Shown: positions 21,146 to 34,689, counted from the stretch's first letter. The stretch: DNA of 64,000 nt from Gentiana macrophylla (GCA_026214975.1 JAOBSW010000491.1:22456-86455); one strand, 5' to 3'. Notes: generated by a model not told the origin, from the letters alone. Made by a program: numbers and translations.

Positions 21146-24100
21146 CTAATGAGCCCCCATCATTTCTGCATACTGACTCAATGATTCTTGTCTCTGTAGC
21201 CTCATTTCTTCATTAAACTTCTTTATAAACGCCTCAACTCGTTTGTTCAACTCGTCTTGACTCAGCGACGCTTCTTTCTTGAGTTTCCCTGAACCGCCGC
21301 CGGGTGAGGATGAAGTCTGCAACGAGTTGCTGCTTGAGCTATTACGGTTGTGGAAAGTCTCCGCCTTCTCCATCGTCCTTGGGTCATGTGGAGGAAGGGC
21401 CTGGATGTGGTGGTGGCGTCCTCCGGGGCCGCCGCCGCCGCCGCCGCCGCGAGACTCCCATGTGTCTGATTTCTTTAGATGTCTTGCCAAGGGAATTGCC
21501 CGTCCTTCTGTAATGGTCTTCCACGTGGTTTCTATCGTTTCTTGCTTCTTTGACTTGGACACTCGCAACGCTGTTTTCCCACCTGTGGTCACATTATTTA
21601 CTTCAATTTAATTTCCAGTCCCTCGTTTTATGGAAACTGAAAACTTTGGTTCTATTTATAAACGTGCTACTTGTATTTCCACAAAAACTTCATGCATAAT
21701 CTGATATCACACGTTAGATGTGGGAAAAGCAGGTTAACACTTTATAAATATGAGACATAAATATTTTATCAATTTAAATTAACTATTTTAGATCAAGATG
21801 ACGCTCTAAGTAATTGATCGGATCATAAAAATAATAATTCTAGAAAGAATAAAATATCAATAAGATAAAAGTTAACAATTTAAGGACAGGCTGAGCTGAC
21901 ATATCTTAAGCGATCGATGTTACCTTATCTTTGTTTGAATTCTTATCTGTTGTTTCTTAAATGCTTCCGCATTATTCGATATAATGTCACTGTAATTCAA
22001 AACTAACGTATACAATTATTACGGTTTGTGCACGTATCAAGAGGCATTTTCATATATAAGGTGGGTTTGGGTCCTTAGATAAACCAACCATAATTTTTAG
22101 ATTATTATAATTTTCTTTTGAGAAACTTGAAAAAATATGCTCAATCTGTGTCGCGCATGCGTCGCTACGTGGCTCGTGCGTGGTTTATGTGTCGATGCAG
22201 GCATAGTTTTCCATCAATGTTGACTTTTGAAGCATATTTTCAGAGACGTCATTTTTTTAAAGCATATTTTTTCAAAAGTTTTTTTTTTTATTTTATTACA
22301 TTATTATATTTTTGATTACATTAATTACCGTGACAGCCAACTTTGTTTTCTTTTTTCTTTTTACGAAAGAAACACGTATTTGGTGGTCCGTATCACATTT
22401 ACTGTCATACGTATGCTACAGACATCATCGATGCAGAATCAATAAATATGATAAGGAAATTTTTTATTTTTATTATTATTATTTTTTTGAAGGAAGATAA
22501 GGACAAATTGGAATACTAGAAAAGGAAAAAAACCGTTGGACTTAAAAGCTAATACTATTCTCTTTTTTTTTTCTTTTTCATATGTGATGCAAAACGAGAA
22601 AATACCACAAATAGAAGATAATTGAGCTCTTTTTATTTTTTTACTTACAGGAATGAAGATTATAGAATTAATGAGAAATTAGGGATAATGGCATAACAAT
22701 GGAATATTATTAAGAAATGCGACAACTACATATTTTTTATAGGGAGAAGGAGACAATTGCATAATTTTTATAATGAAGAATGACAAACAAATGAATCAGA
22801 AAATCGGTGAATCTCATAGTGAATCCCGAAATCAATGAATTTCGATAGTGAATTTTGATGATGAATCCCAGAAAATCGGTGAATCCCGACGATGAATTTT
22901 GAAAATTAGTGAATTTCGACAAATGAATTTGGTAGAATGAATTTAAAGCAATGAATTTGACACAAGTGAATTTCGATAGTTGATAAATAGTTTTGTTCTT
23001 TTACGAAAAGTTTCAAAAGACTGTCCTTCTACTCAATTGATGAAATATTTTTGTCCTTCTCCCTCATTCCCCCTAGAATTAATGGTAAGAAAGTTTTGTG
23101 ATTATCTCTTTAAATTTAGTGCTCTAATCAGAAACTACCAAATGTGTATGCGAACATCACGTTTGTCGTCTTCCTTGACCGTGCACGCTCTCAATATAAA
23201 CATTTTTTGTTTTTTAAAAGAAATTCTAATTTAAAAAACAAAATTCTAAATCCTCATCCAATCAACCATAACGTTCGGGAAGTCGGTGGAATGGTGTCCA
23301 CATAGTTCAATTTTGAACCCCACTCCCAACGGTAACTATTACCGGAGAGGCTCCCTCCCTCCCCTACCTCTTTACGTTCGACAATCCACTTTACAAACGT
23401 TTCTGGACACTCAGAAAGCCAAAAAAAAATTAATAATAATAATAATAATGATGATGATAATAATAATAGGCTTATGTCTACTTAAATATTTTTTTGTTGA
23501 GCTGCAGGCTCATACTCTACATGATGATGTCACGAGCCTACTCCCTGGCAGCTCTAGTGAGAGAGGCCAGGGGTTTGATCCCCGCCCCTCCTTTCGTTTC
23601 CGAAAAAAAAATAAAAAAATACTTTTTTTTGTTTTGTTTTTTTAAGGAAAAAATACTATCTCGTTCTTTTGGCGTGTTGTTCTCTTTTCATCAAAAAAAA
23701 AAAAAAAACAAAAAAAAAGAAAAGAAAAAAAAGGAGGTGTGTTGTTTCTTAAAGTTTTACAGATGGATGAATTGTAAATTTTAGGTTAGAAGGTTTAGAT
23801 TACTATTTTCAGTAAAATCGTTTTAGTAAAAACAATTTAACCCCTAATATTTACCATTATTTTAACAGTTTATTAGTTCATTTATTCATCTAACTTAGTA
23901 ATTTATTACGTAACCTATAAGCTTTTAATAGTTGCTGAATCCTAATTAACTCTTAAACAATGTGAAAAAATTAAATAAATTTTCCTCAAAAAAAAATTTA
24001 TGTTGATAACTTAGATATATTTTTATTTTATTTTTGAAAAGAAAATGAGATATATTCGAAAATCGGATAGGAAATTAATAAATTCAGCAAAAAAAAAAAA

Positions 24101-24849
24101 AAAAAAAAAAAAAGCGGATAGAAGGTACCTTCAGGACTGCCTTTAACAGAACGGCGGTGGCCAAACCTGGCCGAAACTAATGGCTTCTCGTTCAAATCGG
24201 AAAACTCCGACGAATCTCTCCTTATTAATGGCGATGGCGACCAGGACGATTTCAACAGTGAAACACTCTCGTCTGCGTTATTGCTGTTCTCGGCTGCTTT
24301 CGTTGACAACAGCACATCAGCGGCTTTTGATTCGATTAACTCCTTCTCGTCGCCGTTTTCCCAAACGGTAATCTCCTTATAATTTACCTCAGTATTCAAG
24401 CTATCGTTTTCAAAACGAAAATCCTCCGACCTTACCGCTTCAACCTCCTCTCCATTAACAAGGAAATCACCATAACTATAGTGCTTAATCGGACTCAAAA
24501 TCGGCGTATGTACCTGAATCTGATCAGATACAGGAATTGGTGCTCTTTCCAGCTGATGATGATGACTAACCGACGTCAGCGACGATTCAGATTCGACAAT
24601 TTTGGACTGAAGCTTTGATGATGCAACAATAGAAATGATTATGCAGTTTATAACGAGGTAGAGATAAGGAGGCTTAAGCCATGAGATTACGCTGTTGTAG
24701 ATTGAAGGTGCATCGGTGACGGCAAAATCAGCTATGACCGGTACACTAATCTTAAGCGCAACCGCCGCCGATAAAACGGTGGTGGATATTAAGATTACTT
24801 TGAGAGATAAGGCGTGATTGCTTAAGGCTTGAGAGAATATAAGAGACAT
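21146..24849 (-). CDS. DUF4408 / DUF761 domain protein (two exons, 385 aa)
   Basis: Exon 1 is 24849-24129 and exon 2 is 21582-21146. The donor is AAG|GTACCT and the acceptor is CCACAG|GTGGG. The spliced length is 1158 nt, divisible by three with no internal stop. The start is the ATG at 24849 (MSLIFSQAL); the longer upstream frame opens with TTG. Residues 14-36 form a hydrophobic segment. Residues 47-79 are the DUF4408 motif (SIYNSVISWLKPPYLYLVIN), a second membrane segment. The middle is acidic and Ser-rich. Exon 2 gives ETTWKTITEGRAIPLARHLK, a Gly/His-rich linker and the C-terminal DUF761 motif (RVEAFIKKFNEEMRLQRQES, about 350-375). This is the usual architecture of a plant family of unknown biochemical role, probably membrane-anchored. 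It looks intact. The 2546-bp intron has gained small repeats. Confidence 0.9.
22727..23075 (+). repeat. MITE-like repeat, copy A (in the DUF4408/DUF761 gene intron)
   Basis: This is about 350 bp, bounded by TTTATAGGGAGAAGGA on the left and TGTCCTTCTCCCTCATTCCC on the right, whose ends are complementary (GGGAGAAGGACA). The interior is a degenerate short repeat of GAATCCCGAAAATCAGTG / GAATTTCGACAGT type. The second copy, inverted, is at 34690-34998. No ORF. The class is undetermined. Confidence 0.7.
23500..23612 (+). repeat. SINE-like element in the intron
   Basis: It contains a Pol III B-box-like GGTTTGATCCCC at about 23572 and a 3' end CCTTTCGTTTCCGAAAAAAA. Two minus-strand relatives (49831-49915 and 59770-59888) share the B box plus a GTTTCC-A-run or similar tail. 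The A box is unclear. It is antisense to the host gene. Confidence 0.5.
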
Positions 24850-25189
24850 ATTTCCCCTGCTTAAAGATAAGAGACTTGAAGAAGGAAATAGAATGAGGCA
24901 CAAGGGAAATTGAGTAGTGAGTGTGTGAGAATCTGAGACCGATGGGCAAAATACCTCGAGGGGTTAATTTATACAAATGAAATGACCTCCCTTTTGAGTC
25001 GAGTCTGAATCAACATTGAAATAGTAGGTTTTTGGCTTATTAGATCGATTTTAAAAGAAAAGTGTGATGCATCGATAAATGATATGTAACGGTAGAACAC
25101 GGGTAGATGCAAATAATAGAGCATCCATTAAGCATCATTACATTATTTATTTTATTATCACTTTAATAAATTTTCATTATTTTACGACT
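24850..25189. promoter_or_regulatory. 5' leader and putative promoter region of the DUF4408/DUF761 gene
   Basis: This lies directly upstream of the ATG at 24849 for the minus-strand gene. On the minus strand the stretch 24980-24960 reads TATAAATTAACC, a plausible TATA element about 115-125 bp before the start codon. I see no other feature. Confidence 0.4.
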
Positions 25190-25920
25190 AGATGACTAAT
25201 GAATGGCGACAATCACAGTCTCTCAATTTGGTTGCAAAGGTTCTTACACCTAAAGACATCGCACATACATGACATGCATTAGGCTCTTTCGAAATCTTAA
25301 GGTTGGATATTTTGCCATTCAAGTTAGCAAGGAATATCTATCAATTTGTGTTCCACATCAATGCTGATTTAGCTAGGGTTTTGTGCGGGGGACTTTGGTG
25401 ATTTGAAAGTTTTCCTTTGGTGTTACTCGTTGGGATGATTGTTGGGACTCCAATGTTGGCTTTTTCAATCGATCTGTAGGTTCATGTATACGGACTATCA
25501 ACTCATCTCAATTCGCAGATGGTAGGTCGTAGAGTAATTTGAGGAGGTTGATGTCGTTGCTAAATATGGGAGGAGTGGGCTACATGCCAGCGGTTCTTAC
25601 AAATTCGGGTAACCCTGACCCTAACTGCTCATTTACGTCGTCTGATTCGCTTGGAGGTCGATGGATATGAGGTTTATGCCTTAATTCAATATGAGAGGTT
25701 GCCGAATATGTGTTTTAAATGAGGTATAGTGGATCACACGTTTTGCCCCTCGCTCAAACGAGATCTTACGATGGACAAGCGAAAAAGCCTACCATACAGT
25801 TTTTGTCTCAATGCAACAAAGAGATCTAATCTCCTAGAGGGTGTGGAACTCTTGGATGACGTTCGGCAAGGCTCCGATGTTATTGGAGATACTCGGACAG
25901 GAGGTGGGGGTTGTTGATCC
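25190..25920 (+). pseudogene. LINE ORF1 remnant (DUF4283-like plus CCHC knuckle)
   Basis: Plus-strand fragments encode LVAKVLTPKDIAHT, IYQFVFHINADLARVL and, after frameshifts, YALIQYERLPNMCFK followed by a stop and GIVDHTFCP. YERLP-x-x-CF-x-C-G-x-x-x-H-x-x-x-x-C is the CCHC knuckle of plant L1-type ORF1 proteins, which bind the element's RNA. Here the second knuckle Cys codon is TGA (25719-25721), a single-base change from TGT/TGC. No ORF2 follows within several kilobases, so this is an isolated fragment. Confidence 0.65.
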
Positions 25921-26754
25921 GCTCGTCAAACCCTTTGATATAGTCCCACACATCCCACGGTTAGTTCTCATGCATATATATGGGGTCTCCATGTAGACAG
26001 ATTGATCGCATACAGAGTGTGGTGCAGCAAGATGGAACTTGTTTGAAGTGTAATACATCAATGACTATTTCACATATCAAGAAATGTATATTCTCTCGAA
26101 GTGAACAATTCACTCCCACCTTGAAAAGACCCAAGAATAAAATATTTCTTTATACGAAAACATAAACTTGTGGTTGTAGGAAAACACTTGGTTATTTTCC
26201 TATATAAAAGAGTTTTTCCAACACAATACACACAACACAATAAGCGCCATTATAGAGAGAGAAAGAATAGAAAATTTATCTCTCTTATCTTATCAATTGA
26301 AGAGAAGAAAAACTAGGGTTTTTCTAGAAGGCATATTCGAGGAGGTTCGAATACAAGATCGACGCCACTAGTCGTCGCTTGAAGATACAACCCAGAAGAT
26401 CACGAGATCTCGATTCGGGTCGGTAATCTCGTAACCTTTTCTTTAAGGTATTTTATTAATCGTTTATTAGTTAATTAGATCGCAAAATTCATGCTTCCGC
26501 TATAGATTTGATATAATCAAGATCTAGACGAATATGTGTAGTAAACTAACTCGACACAATTCGTTCAAATCAGGTTCTTGGGTCGGATTCAGATTCAGGT
26601 AACTCCAACATCCACTGCTATATCAACATATAGCTATGTGGAAGAACCACACAAAGTTCAATGATGAACCTCATAGATGCATGCATTCATTCCCTTGTGC
26701 CTCTCAGTCTGCCATTTGTTTAATTAGCCTTAGTAGTAGAATCTACCATGATCA
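25921..26754. other. Non-coding region, possibly LTR-derived
   Basis: No gene is seen. A TATA-like TATATAAA (26201-26208) is followed by an A/C-rich leader, which resembles the U3/R part of a plant LTR. I could not find termini or a partner, so the origin is open. Confidence 0.3.
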
Positions 26755-27508
26755 TGTTAGGAAATCAATCGAGTAGCGCAGCGGAATTTCAAAAATTGAT
26801 TTCACAATCCAGGATCGACTTCGTTTAAACAATAAACATACAAGAGAAGGGACGGTAATACACTAATACTACCTTGGTTGATCTAAAAAATCGACGCTTT
26901 GACCGTCCGGTAGGAGTAGATGTGCGCGAGCCGTCCATGTGTCCGGCCTCTACCAGTAATCCACACGAGCACCTCACGAAATCCCATCAAGGATTGCTAC
27001 TAGAAAAATTTGGACAGAGTCGACTTTTATCTCTCTATAATCTCTCTCTAAGAAGCTCTTTTATTTTTCACAATAAACAATTAGCTCTTGGAATTATGGT
27101 GTACAAAAGAGCTAGCCAAGCCTCATTTATATAGAGCATTGGGGTGCCTCTTATGTCTCCCAATCTGATTGGGAGAAGCTTCCTAGTAGATTGAGTAGAG
27201 AGAAATCTTTTGCTAATAAAATAAGGAAAATCCATTTGATTGATTTATCTCATCAATATTTAATATCTTATATTAAATAAATCTAAATATTGACAATATC
27301 TTATATTGAATATCTTTATCTTTTTACCATAATTTTATTTTCCAAAAATCAATTAATACCCAATATTAATATTATGGTAATCTTATTAATTAAATTGCAC
27401 AATCCAAGTGTATCTTATACACTTAATACCTGCGCCCCTCTAGCCATAAATTTTGGCATCCGGAATATTCTTTAATTAATATAATTCTTTGATTAATTAA
27501 TTTGCAAA

Positions 27509-27591
<83 letters not shown>

Positions 27592-28774
27592 CTCGACACA
27601 TACATACAAATATGTATATTTAATTAATAAACATAATTTTCTCAAAAAAAAATTAATCAACATAATTAATAACTTGTATTTGATTTATTCATAATAAATA
27701 AATACCACCATATTAATTTACCACTATAACATTTACAGTATGAGATAAATTCTTTCCTTATTTGGTTATCAACTATAACCACATTTTAACCCGACTTGAT
27801 GTTCATATGTGTGTGACCCGATAGGTTTCCGAATATGTTGTCTGCAGACATAAGGCGCAATTACGAAAATGCCCTTCACCTCTAACGATCATGGATAGCA
27901 TCGAGCAACACACCTATGACCCCCAATCATCGGAAGAGTCAATACGCAATGACTACCTTTCATGTGCTCGGTTAGCGTGTAAATAGAATCTCATCGCTGT
28001 AGTAATATCCATACGATCGTATCTTGATCGTATCCATAATCTGGATATCAAGCTCTCTCGGAATAACTCATTTACTACCACTTTGCAAAGATTCACGAGA
28101 ACTAGACATTCCTTATGGGAAGGCCCTTTCGGATAATCACTCCTACTCATAGGGTACGAGATTCCTAGACGACCTAACATGTATACTCTGCATGCTTTAG
28201 TATCACACCCAATCACTATCGCATGACCGCCCCATGGCTAAGGGAAACCTCAATAGTGTCAAAGCATGACAATCCACACAGTGATGCCATGTAGACTCCG
28301 GTCCTAAGGATAATTACACAACCGTCATATAGTGTGACACTTAACAGTGTAAGTGAGTCAGTCTAACGTATACATTCTCTAATACACGTCCACGTACAGT
28401 CCAAGTGTCACTACACTTCGATAGACAAGATCTATCACTGTCCTTAAAGACATAAGACATATAATACGTGATAGTCTGTTCGTACTATCATTGCCCTGTT
28501 TAATAGTACATCAGCCTAGAGACATTTAAGTATCAAATTTATTAAAGTGATTAGAGATATCATCAACCATAATCGCCTATCATGGTTTCTCTATGATAGT
28601 TTAATATTAAGGACGTTATCATAAAACAATTCATAATTGGTTCTTTAAAAGAAAAAATATATGACAACAGAAAAGCCATTTATTATATATGTATAATCAT
28701 AAAGAAATAGTATAAATGATCCGACACGGTCGGATCCGGGCCAATCCGATTGGGTTTAGGACACTATTTCAACA
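26755..28774 (-). mobile_element. Solo LTR (2.0 kb), probably copia-type, minus orientation
   Basis: The ends are TGTTAGGAAAT and CTATTTCAACA. They are flanked by GATCA (26750-26754) and GATTA (28775-28779), a 5-bp duplication with one change. On the minus strand the 3' end reads CCGCTGCGCTACTC then GATTTCCTAACA, a style common in long copia (SIRE/Maximus-like) LTRs. No internal domain accompanies it, so it most likely arose by LTR-LTR recombination. The lineage is a guess. Confidence 0.65.
27511..27592. repeat. (AC)n-(AT)n microsatellite
   Basis: About 32 AC dinucleotides are followed by about nine AT dinucleotides, inside the solo LTR. The poly-Val/Cys ORF over it is an artefact. Confidence 0.95.
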
Positions 28775-28779
28775 GATTA

Positions 28780-29113
28780 CTCACTGAATACATTTCTAGC
28801 TCAATACATCACTAATTAAAGTGATCAAAAACGAAGATTGCAATTCCCATTGTCTTCATAAGTCTTAAGGTTAGCATCAATACATCTACGCTTATCCGGT
28901 TCTAAGTTTCAACAAACTAGGAACACATCATCAATGCTTTAAGGACATTCTCTACCGCTTCACTTGTGCACCATAGTAGAATTCGTGCACCATAGTAGAA
29001 TTCGTAGGTGCACGACAAGAGAATTATTACATACATCTACTTCTTTTCTTCTATCTCATGGCACCACAAGAGAATTTGTAGGTGCATCGTAATAAGCCCC
29101 GATATATATATAT
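28780..29113. other. Spacer with a 19-bp tandem duplication and a TA run
   Basis: GTGCACCATAGTAGAATTC occurs twice back to back (28966-29003). A short (TA)n run (29102-29113) marks the target into which the copia element inserted. Nothing coding is seen. Confidence 0.6.
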
Positions 29114-29465
29114 TGTTAAAATCAGTGATTCAACACTGTAAACAAATCAAAGAACAATAATAAACTCAATAGAACTGAATCAAGAAGCAAGAATGGAAGA
29201 ACTCCATTGAAGAAATTCAAATCTGCGTTTAGGCGGGAATATGTTCTAAAAGAATTCGAGAGGAATTAACATTGATACAAGATTGAATTAAGCTTTTGAA
29301 ACTTCTATCAGTTGTTTGGGATGTTTGTATATACTACAACCAACAGCTCAACTCCCAAATCACCGCTTCATAACAAATTAACTAAGTCCCTTATGGAGAG
29401 TGTTCGACCTATTGTCTGGATGAGCAACTGGACTTCATTATTCTCTTTCTCGTGTATATTTAACA
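29114..29465 (-). mobile_element. 3' LTR of the copia element
   Basis: 352 bp, with TGTTAAAA and TATTTAACA ends. It is closely similar to the LTR at 33950-34298 across its whole length, with scattered single-base differences (for example CAGTGATTCAACACTG against AAGTGATTCAACATTG). Confidence 0.92.
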
Positions 29466-29512
29466 CCCCCTTAAGGTGGAATGGAGTGTCCATTACAGCT
29501 TGCAATTGGACT

Positions 29513-30940
29513 TCATTCTTCTCTATTCTTCTTTAGGTCTTGATAGATGTCTTTGATGGGACATCTAGGTAATAGCCTGTATAGAGTGCTCCTGTCAACT
29601 GGCTTGGTTAGAATACATGCCAGATTGTCTTGAGTCTTTAGTGGCATAGGTTTTAGGATCTTGGATTGATACTTTTCTCGTACAAAATGGCAATTAATCT
29701 CTATATGCTTAGTATGTTCATGGAAAACTGGATTTACCACTATGTACATAGCACTTTTGCTATCATAAAATAGAGGAACAACATGTGAGTGTTGAACCTG
29801 AAAGTCTGCTAGAAGATATAAAATCCATTGAATTTCACTGCATGATGATTCGCCATAGCTCTATATTTAAACCTCTTTGAACTCCTACTGACCACTTCTT
29901 TCTTTTTACATTTTCATGATATCAAGGCATCTCCCAGAAATATGGCATATCCTATAACAGATCTTCTGGTGAAGTTGCATCTACCCCAATCAGAATCAGA
30001 AAAAGAACTCAGAATGGGTGAACCTTCAGATGGAAACATAATCCCTTGACCAGGTGCACCTTTTAGTTATCTTAGGAGTTTATGGGCTGCTGCAAGATGC
30101 TTTTCTGTAGGATGATCCAAGAACTGACTTAACTGTTAGATGGCATAAGCTATGTCAGGTCTTGTATTCCCTAAATAGATGACTTTGCCCACTAAACTTA
30201 TATAGTAAGTATTATTGGCCAAGGGTGGTGAGTCTTCTTTTTCAAGAGTGACAGTGGGATCTAAGGAACAGAAGATGGTTTGGCCCCTAAATAGCCAAAC
30301 TCGGTTAATAGATCTAGGCAATGCTTTCTCTGATTCATTCCAATCCCTTGCTTGGATCTAGCTACTTCAAAGCCTAGGAAATATTTAAGCTCTCCTAGAT
30401 CCTTAATGGTAAAAGCCTTGTGTAGAAAAGACTTGAGATCCTGAATTTACTGCAAATTCAGACTGCCTACTATTATATCATCCACATAGACTAGGAGGGC
30501 AAGAAAATCAGTGCATGTACCTTTTGTGAACAGGCTATGGTCATTTTGATTGAATATAACCACTTGAAGCAATGTGCAGGTGAGCTTGGCATTCCATTGC
30601 TCGCTAGCTTGTCTCAAACCTTATAGAGACTTGTTGAGCTTACATACTGAATGTGAGTAATGTACTTGCAATCCAGGATGTGGTATCATATACACCTCTT
30701 CATCTAAATCTCCATGCAAAAAAGTTGTGTTTACATTAAGTTGGTGCATATGCCACTTCTTCATGGCTGTCAAACTCATGAACAATATGATGTTGACATC
30801 TTAGCCACTGGTGAAAAAGTCTCAATGAAATCACTCAGTTTGAGTATACCGTTTTGCAACTAACCTAGCTTTATATCTCTCAATGGATCCATCTAATTTC
30901 CTTTTGATTTTGAATACCCACTTACAGCCTATTGGAACTT
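29513..30940 (-). pseudogene. Copia reverse transcriptase and RNase H region (degenerate)
   Basis: On the minus strand this includes the RT active-site motif YVDD (codons at about 30478-30489, in the context ALLVYVDDIIVGS). The RNase H tail follows, with HTKHIEINCHFVREK and CILTKPVDR (29749-29513), the usual copia C-terminus. Several stops and frameshifts split it, for example near 30130 and 29860. RT copies element RNA into DNA inside the particle and RNase H removes the RNA. As it stands no enzyme could be made. Confidence 0.82.
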
Positions 30941-30965
30941 TGCATGTTGGTAAAGGAACTACTAT

Positions 30966-32265
30966 CTAGGTGTTGGTCTGATGTAGAGCATCTAGTTCAC
31001 TTTTCATGGCTTGTTGCCATTTTGGAAACTGAGCAGCCTTTTTGTAGGTTGTTGGTTCCTTGTACTTGTCTACTGAGGTTGTGAAAGTCTTGTAAGTATT
31101 TGAGATATTGTTATAGGAAACCTCATTTTGAATAAGATGAGGTGTGGACTGAATAGCACTTATGTTGTGCTGATAATCTTTTAGGTATGTAGGTGCAACT
31201 CTTGTTCTTGATGACCTCCTCATTGGTTCTGCCAGGGATTGGTGCTGAGAATGATCAGGATTTTGTTCATTGTCGTTTATGACACTAGGAGTCTGATTAT
31301 GATCATGTGGAGCATGCCCCCCCTCAATTGAATCCTCATATACATCTTGGCATGTAGCAGTTGGTATTACTAAAGTTGGATCTGTTGGTGCAGGTTCTGC
31401 AAAGGGAAATTCATGTTTATGAAACACTACATCCCTAGAAACGGTGATCTGTTTGGTGGTCACATCAAGTACTATGTATCCCTTTGTATGAGCAACATTC
31501 CCTAGATACACACATCTCTTACTCCTTACTTCGAACTTTCCCCTGCCTTTCACATTAGTCCCAACAAAAACTAGACAACGAAAAACTTTTAGGGCATTAT
31601 AAGCAGGAGCATAATCATAAAACACAGAATATGGGGATTTTTTTTATCAAGCAATGATGTAGGTGTAATATTAACTAGATATGATGCATGTTTCAAACAA
31701 AAACCCTGTAGATCATTGGTATATTGGCATGAAATCTTAATGCTCTAGTTGTGACTAGGTGCTGATGTTTCCTCTCAACAACCCCATTTTGTTGAGGTGT
31801 GTGTACAGAAGAGGTTTCATGGATTATACCCCTCTCAGCATACTAATCTGATAATTGGAACTCAAATCCATTATCAGACCATATAGCTCTAACATGTCTA
31901 TGATATTGAGTATAAATCCATTCACGGAAAGTTTTAAGTAAAGTTCTAGTTTCAACTTTGGTTTTCATAAGAAAAACCCACAAGTATCAACTAAAATCAT
32001 AAAAAATGCATAAGAAATAAATTTCACCATTATGAGTACCATGTCTATTAGGGCCCCAAATGTCAACATGAATCAAGTCAAATACACTTTTACTAACAAA
32101 AATACTATGTGGAGAACTCATTCTTTTCTGTTTAGCAAGAGGACATACATGACACTCAATGTCTAAAGGCAATGTTACACCAGGAACATTTGATTTCTTT
32201 ATTACTTTCAGTCTTTGAGTGGATAAATGGCCTAATATATAATGCCAAAGCAGAGAATCAGACAT
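30966..32265 (-). pseudogene. Copia integrase region (degenerate)
   Basis: At 32265-31987 the GAG-pre-integrase zinc site is visible (LWHYILGHLS ... CHVCPLAKQKR, an H-H-C-C pattern), followed by the first core aspartate in FDLIHVDIWGP. The core between 31980 and 31640 is broken by stops. At 31625-30966 the post-core region is open (RCVYLGNVAHTKGYIV; RRSSRTRVAPTYLKDY), which in copia elements links integrase to RT. Integrase would insert the cDNA. The core is disrupted, so it is inactive. Confidence 0.82.
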
Positions 32266-32276
32266 AGTAGTACAAA

Positions 32277-33823
32277 CTAATGATTTGTGAGACTTTGGGG
32301 TGGCTTTGCTTTTAGAATATACAGTCCTTGAACAAGTTCAGCTGAACCAATCATCTTCTGAGTCATTGTATCCTGTATCACACAACCAGCATTATTAAAC
32401 AACATATAACAAGGAGTACTATCAATAAGTCTCCTAACAGATAATAAATTGTAAAAAAATGTAGGCACACACATCACATCCTTAAGAGTCAAATGATCAT
32501 TTAAAACTACTTCACCAACATATGAAACAACTGCATTGGCACCATTTGGTAAGTTAACAGTTAAGCCCTTAACAGATACATACTTACTCAATATGCTAAC
32601 ACTGGAAACCGCATGATCTGTGGCTCCAGAATCAACTATCCAATGATAAGGGTTACCTGACTTTGCATCATTCTGAAACTGGACATTAGCAGTCAAGAAT
32701 GGTGGATGATGAGACTGAGCAGGTGTAGGATCAGAATTTTTGATCTGGACATTCTTGAGCATGCTCATGATATTTTCATACTGAGACTTGGTCATGGTAT
32801 TGGTTGCCTCAGTCACTTGTGTAGCAGGATGACTAGACTCATCTTCATCTGCATCTTCATAGTATTCAGGGACAAAACCAGATTCTAGACCAACATTGTT
32901 AGCCATATTTGCACCTCTACCTCTACCTCTACCTCTGTCATTAGGGTAGCCATATTTCTGATAGCATCTTTCTACTGTGTGACCCTCCTTACCAAAATAA
33001 GAACACTGCATCTTTTTTCTATTACTCTTATAGGTTCCCCTTGCCATGCCTCTACCAGTCTCATTACCAAGATTCTGCCCAACATACAGATTAGTCCTTT
33101 GATAATCCTGAGTAGGCCTCTGGAAATTGGTACTAACATTCAAAGCCACATTCTCTCTTAAAGTTGAAGAGTATGTAATCTGTGTTTCATGTTGTATAGC
33201 CATTAAGAAAGCAGTATCAGCATCAGGAAGAGGCTTAGACATCAATATCTAAGATTTAACATTGCTATAACTGTCATTTAATCCTTTGACAAATCTGATC
33301 ACATAATCAGTCTCATTATATCCTCTATATATCTCCAGGGCATGACAAGTACATGGAGGGATTGGTCTAACCACCAAGAACTGATCCCATAAGGCCTTAA
33401 GCTTGGTGAAATATTCTGTGACTGTTAATGTACCTTGCTTAGTGTTGTATATCTCTTCTTCAAGATTGGACAATTTGTAAACACTATCAGAACCAAATCA
33501 CTTATTCAAGTCATCCCACACTTCTTTTGCAGTTTGTAGCCTGAAAATGCTTTGGTAAATGGCAGGATCGACAGAATTTAAAATCCAATTGATAACAAGA
33601 TCATTGCATTGGGACCATGCCTCAAAATTTTCAGCAGTTTCTAGCGGTTTAGGCAAAGAACCATCAACAAATTTTACCTTCCCTTTTGTGGACAATACCA
33701 TTCCTATAGCTCGTTTCCATTGATGATAATTATGTGCTCTCTTCAAGACCGGTTGCACCAAACCATGGATGTGTTCTCACCTGGATGAATGTAGTATGGA
33801 TCTCGAACTCCTTGAACGGCCAT
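32277..33823 (-). pseudogene. Copia gag and protease region (degenerate)
   Basis: The start is the ATG at 33823 (MAVQGVRDPYYIHPGEN), with a frameshift soon after. The capsid part includes KRAHNYHQWKRAIGMVLSTK (33761-33498) and IYNTKQGTLTVTEYFTKLKA (33473-33249). The nucleocapsid knuckle at about 33010-32965 reads CSYFGKEGHTVERC: the second zinc-binding Cys has become Phe, so the knuckle is defective. The protease motif IVDSGATDHAVSS (about 32640-32600) is intact. Stops at 33246-33248 and 33495-33497 separate the pieces. Gag forms the particle and the protease cleaves the polyprotein. Confidence 0.88.
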
Positions 33824-33949
33824 GGCAAATCCAAGAACCCGACGAAGAACCGGATGTAAAACACAATTGTATAATATAAAACACAAATTGAAACGCAGAG
33901 TAATGCGTAGAAAAACAAAGTAATCAGATGCAAGAAAGCTTCGATACCA

Positions 33950-34689
<740 letters not shown>

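Noticed and set aside
21279..21611. 110-codon plus-strand ORF with a poly-Pro stretch
   Set aside because: Antisense shadow of the Gly-rich linker in the DUF761 exon.
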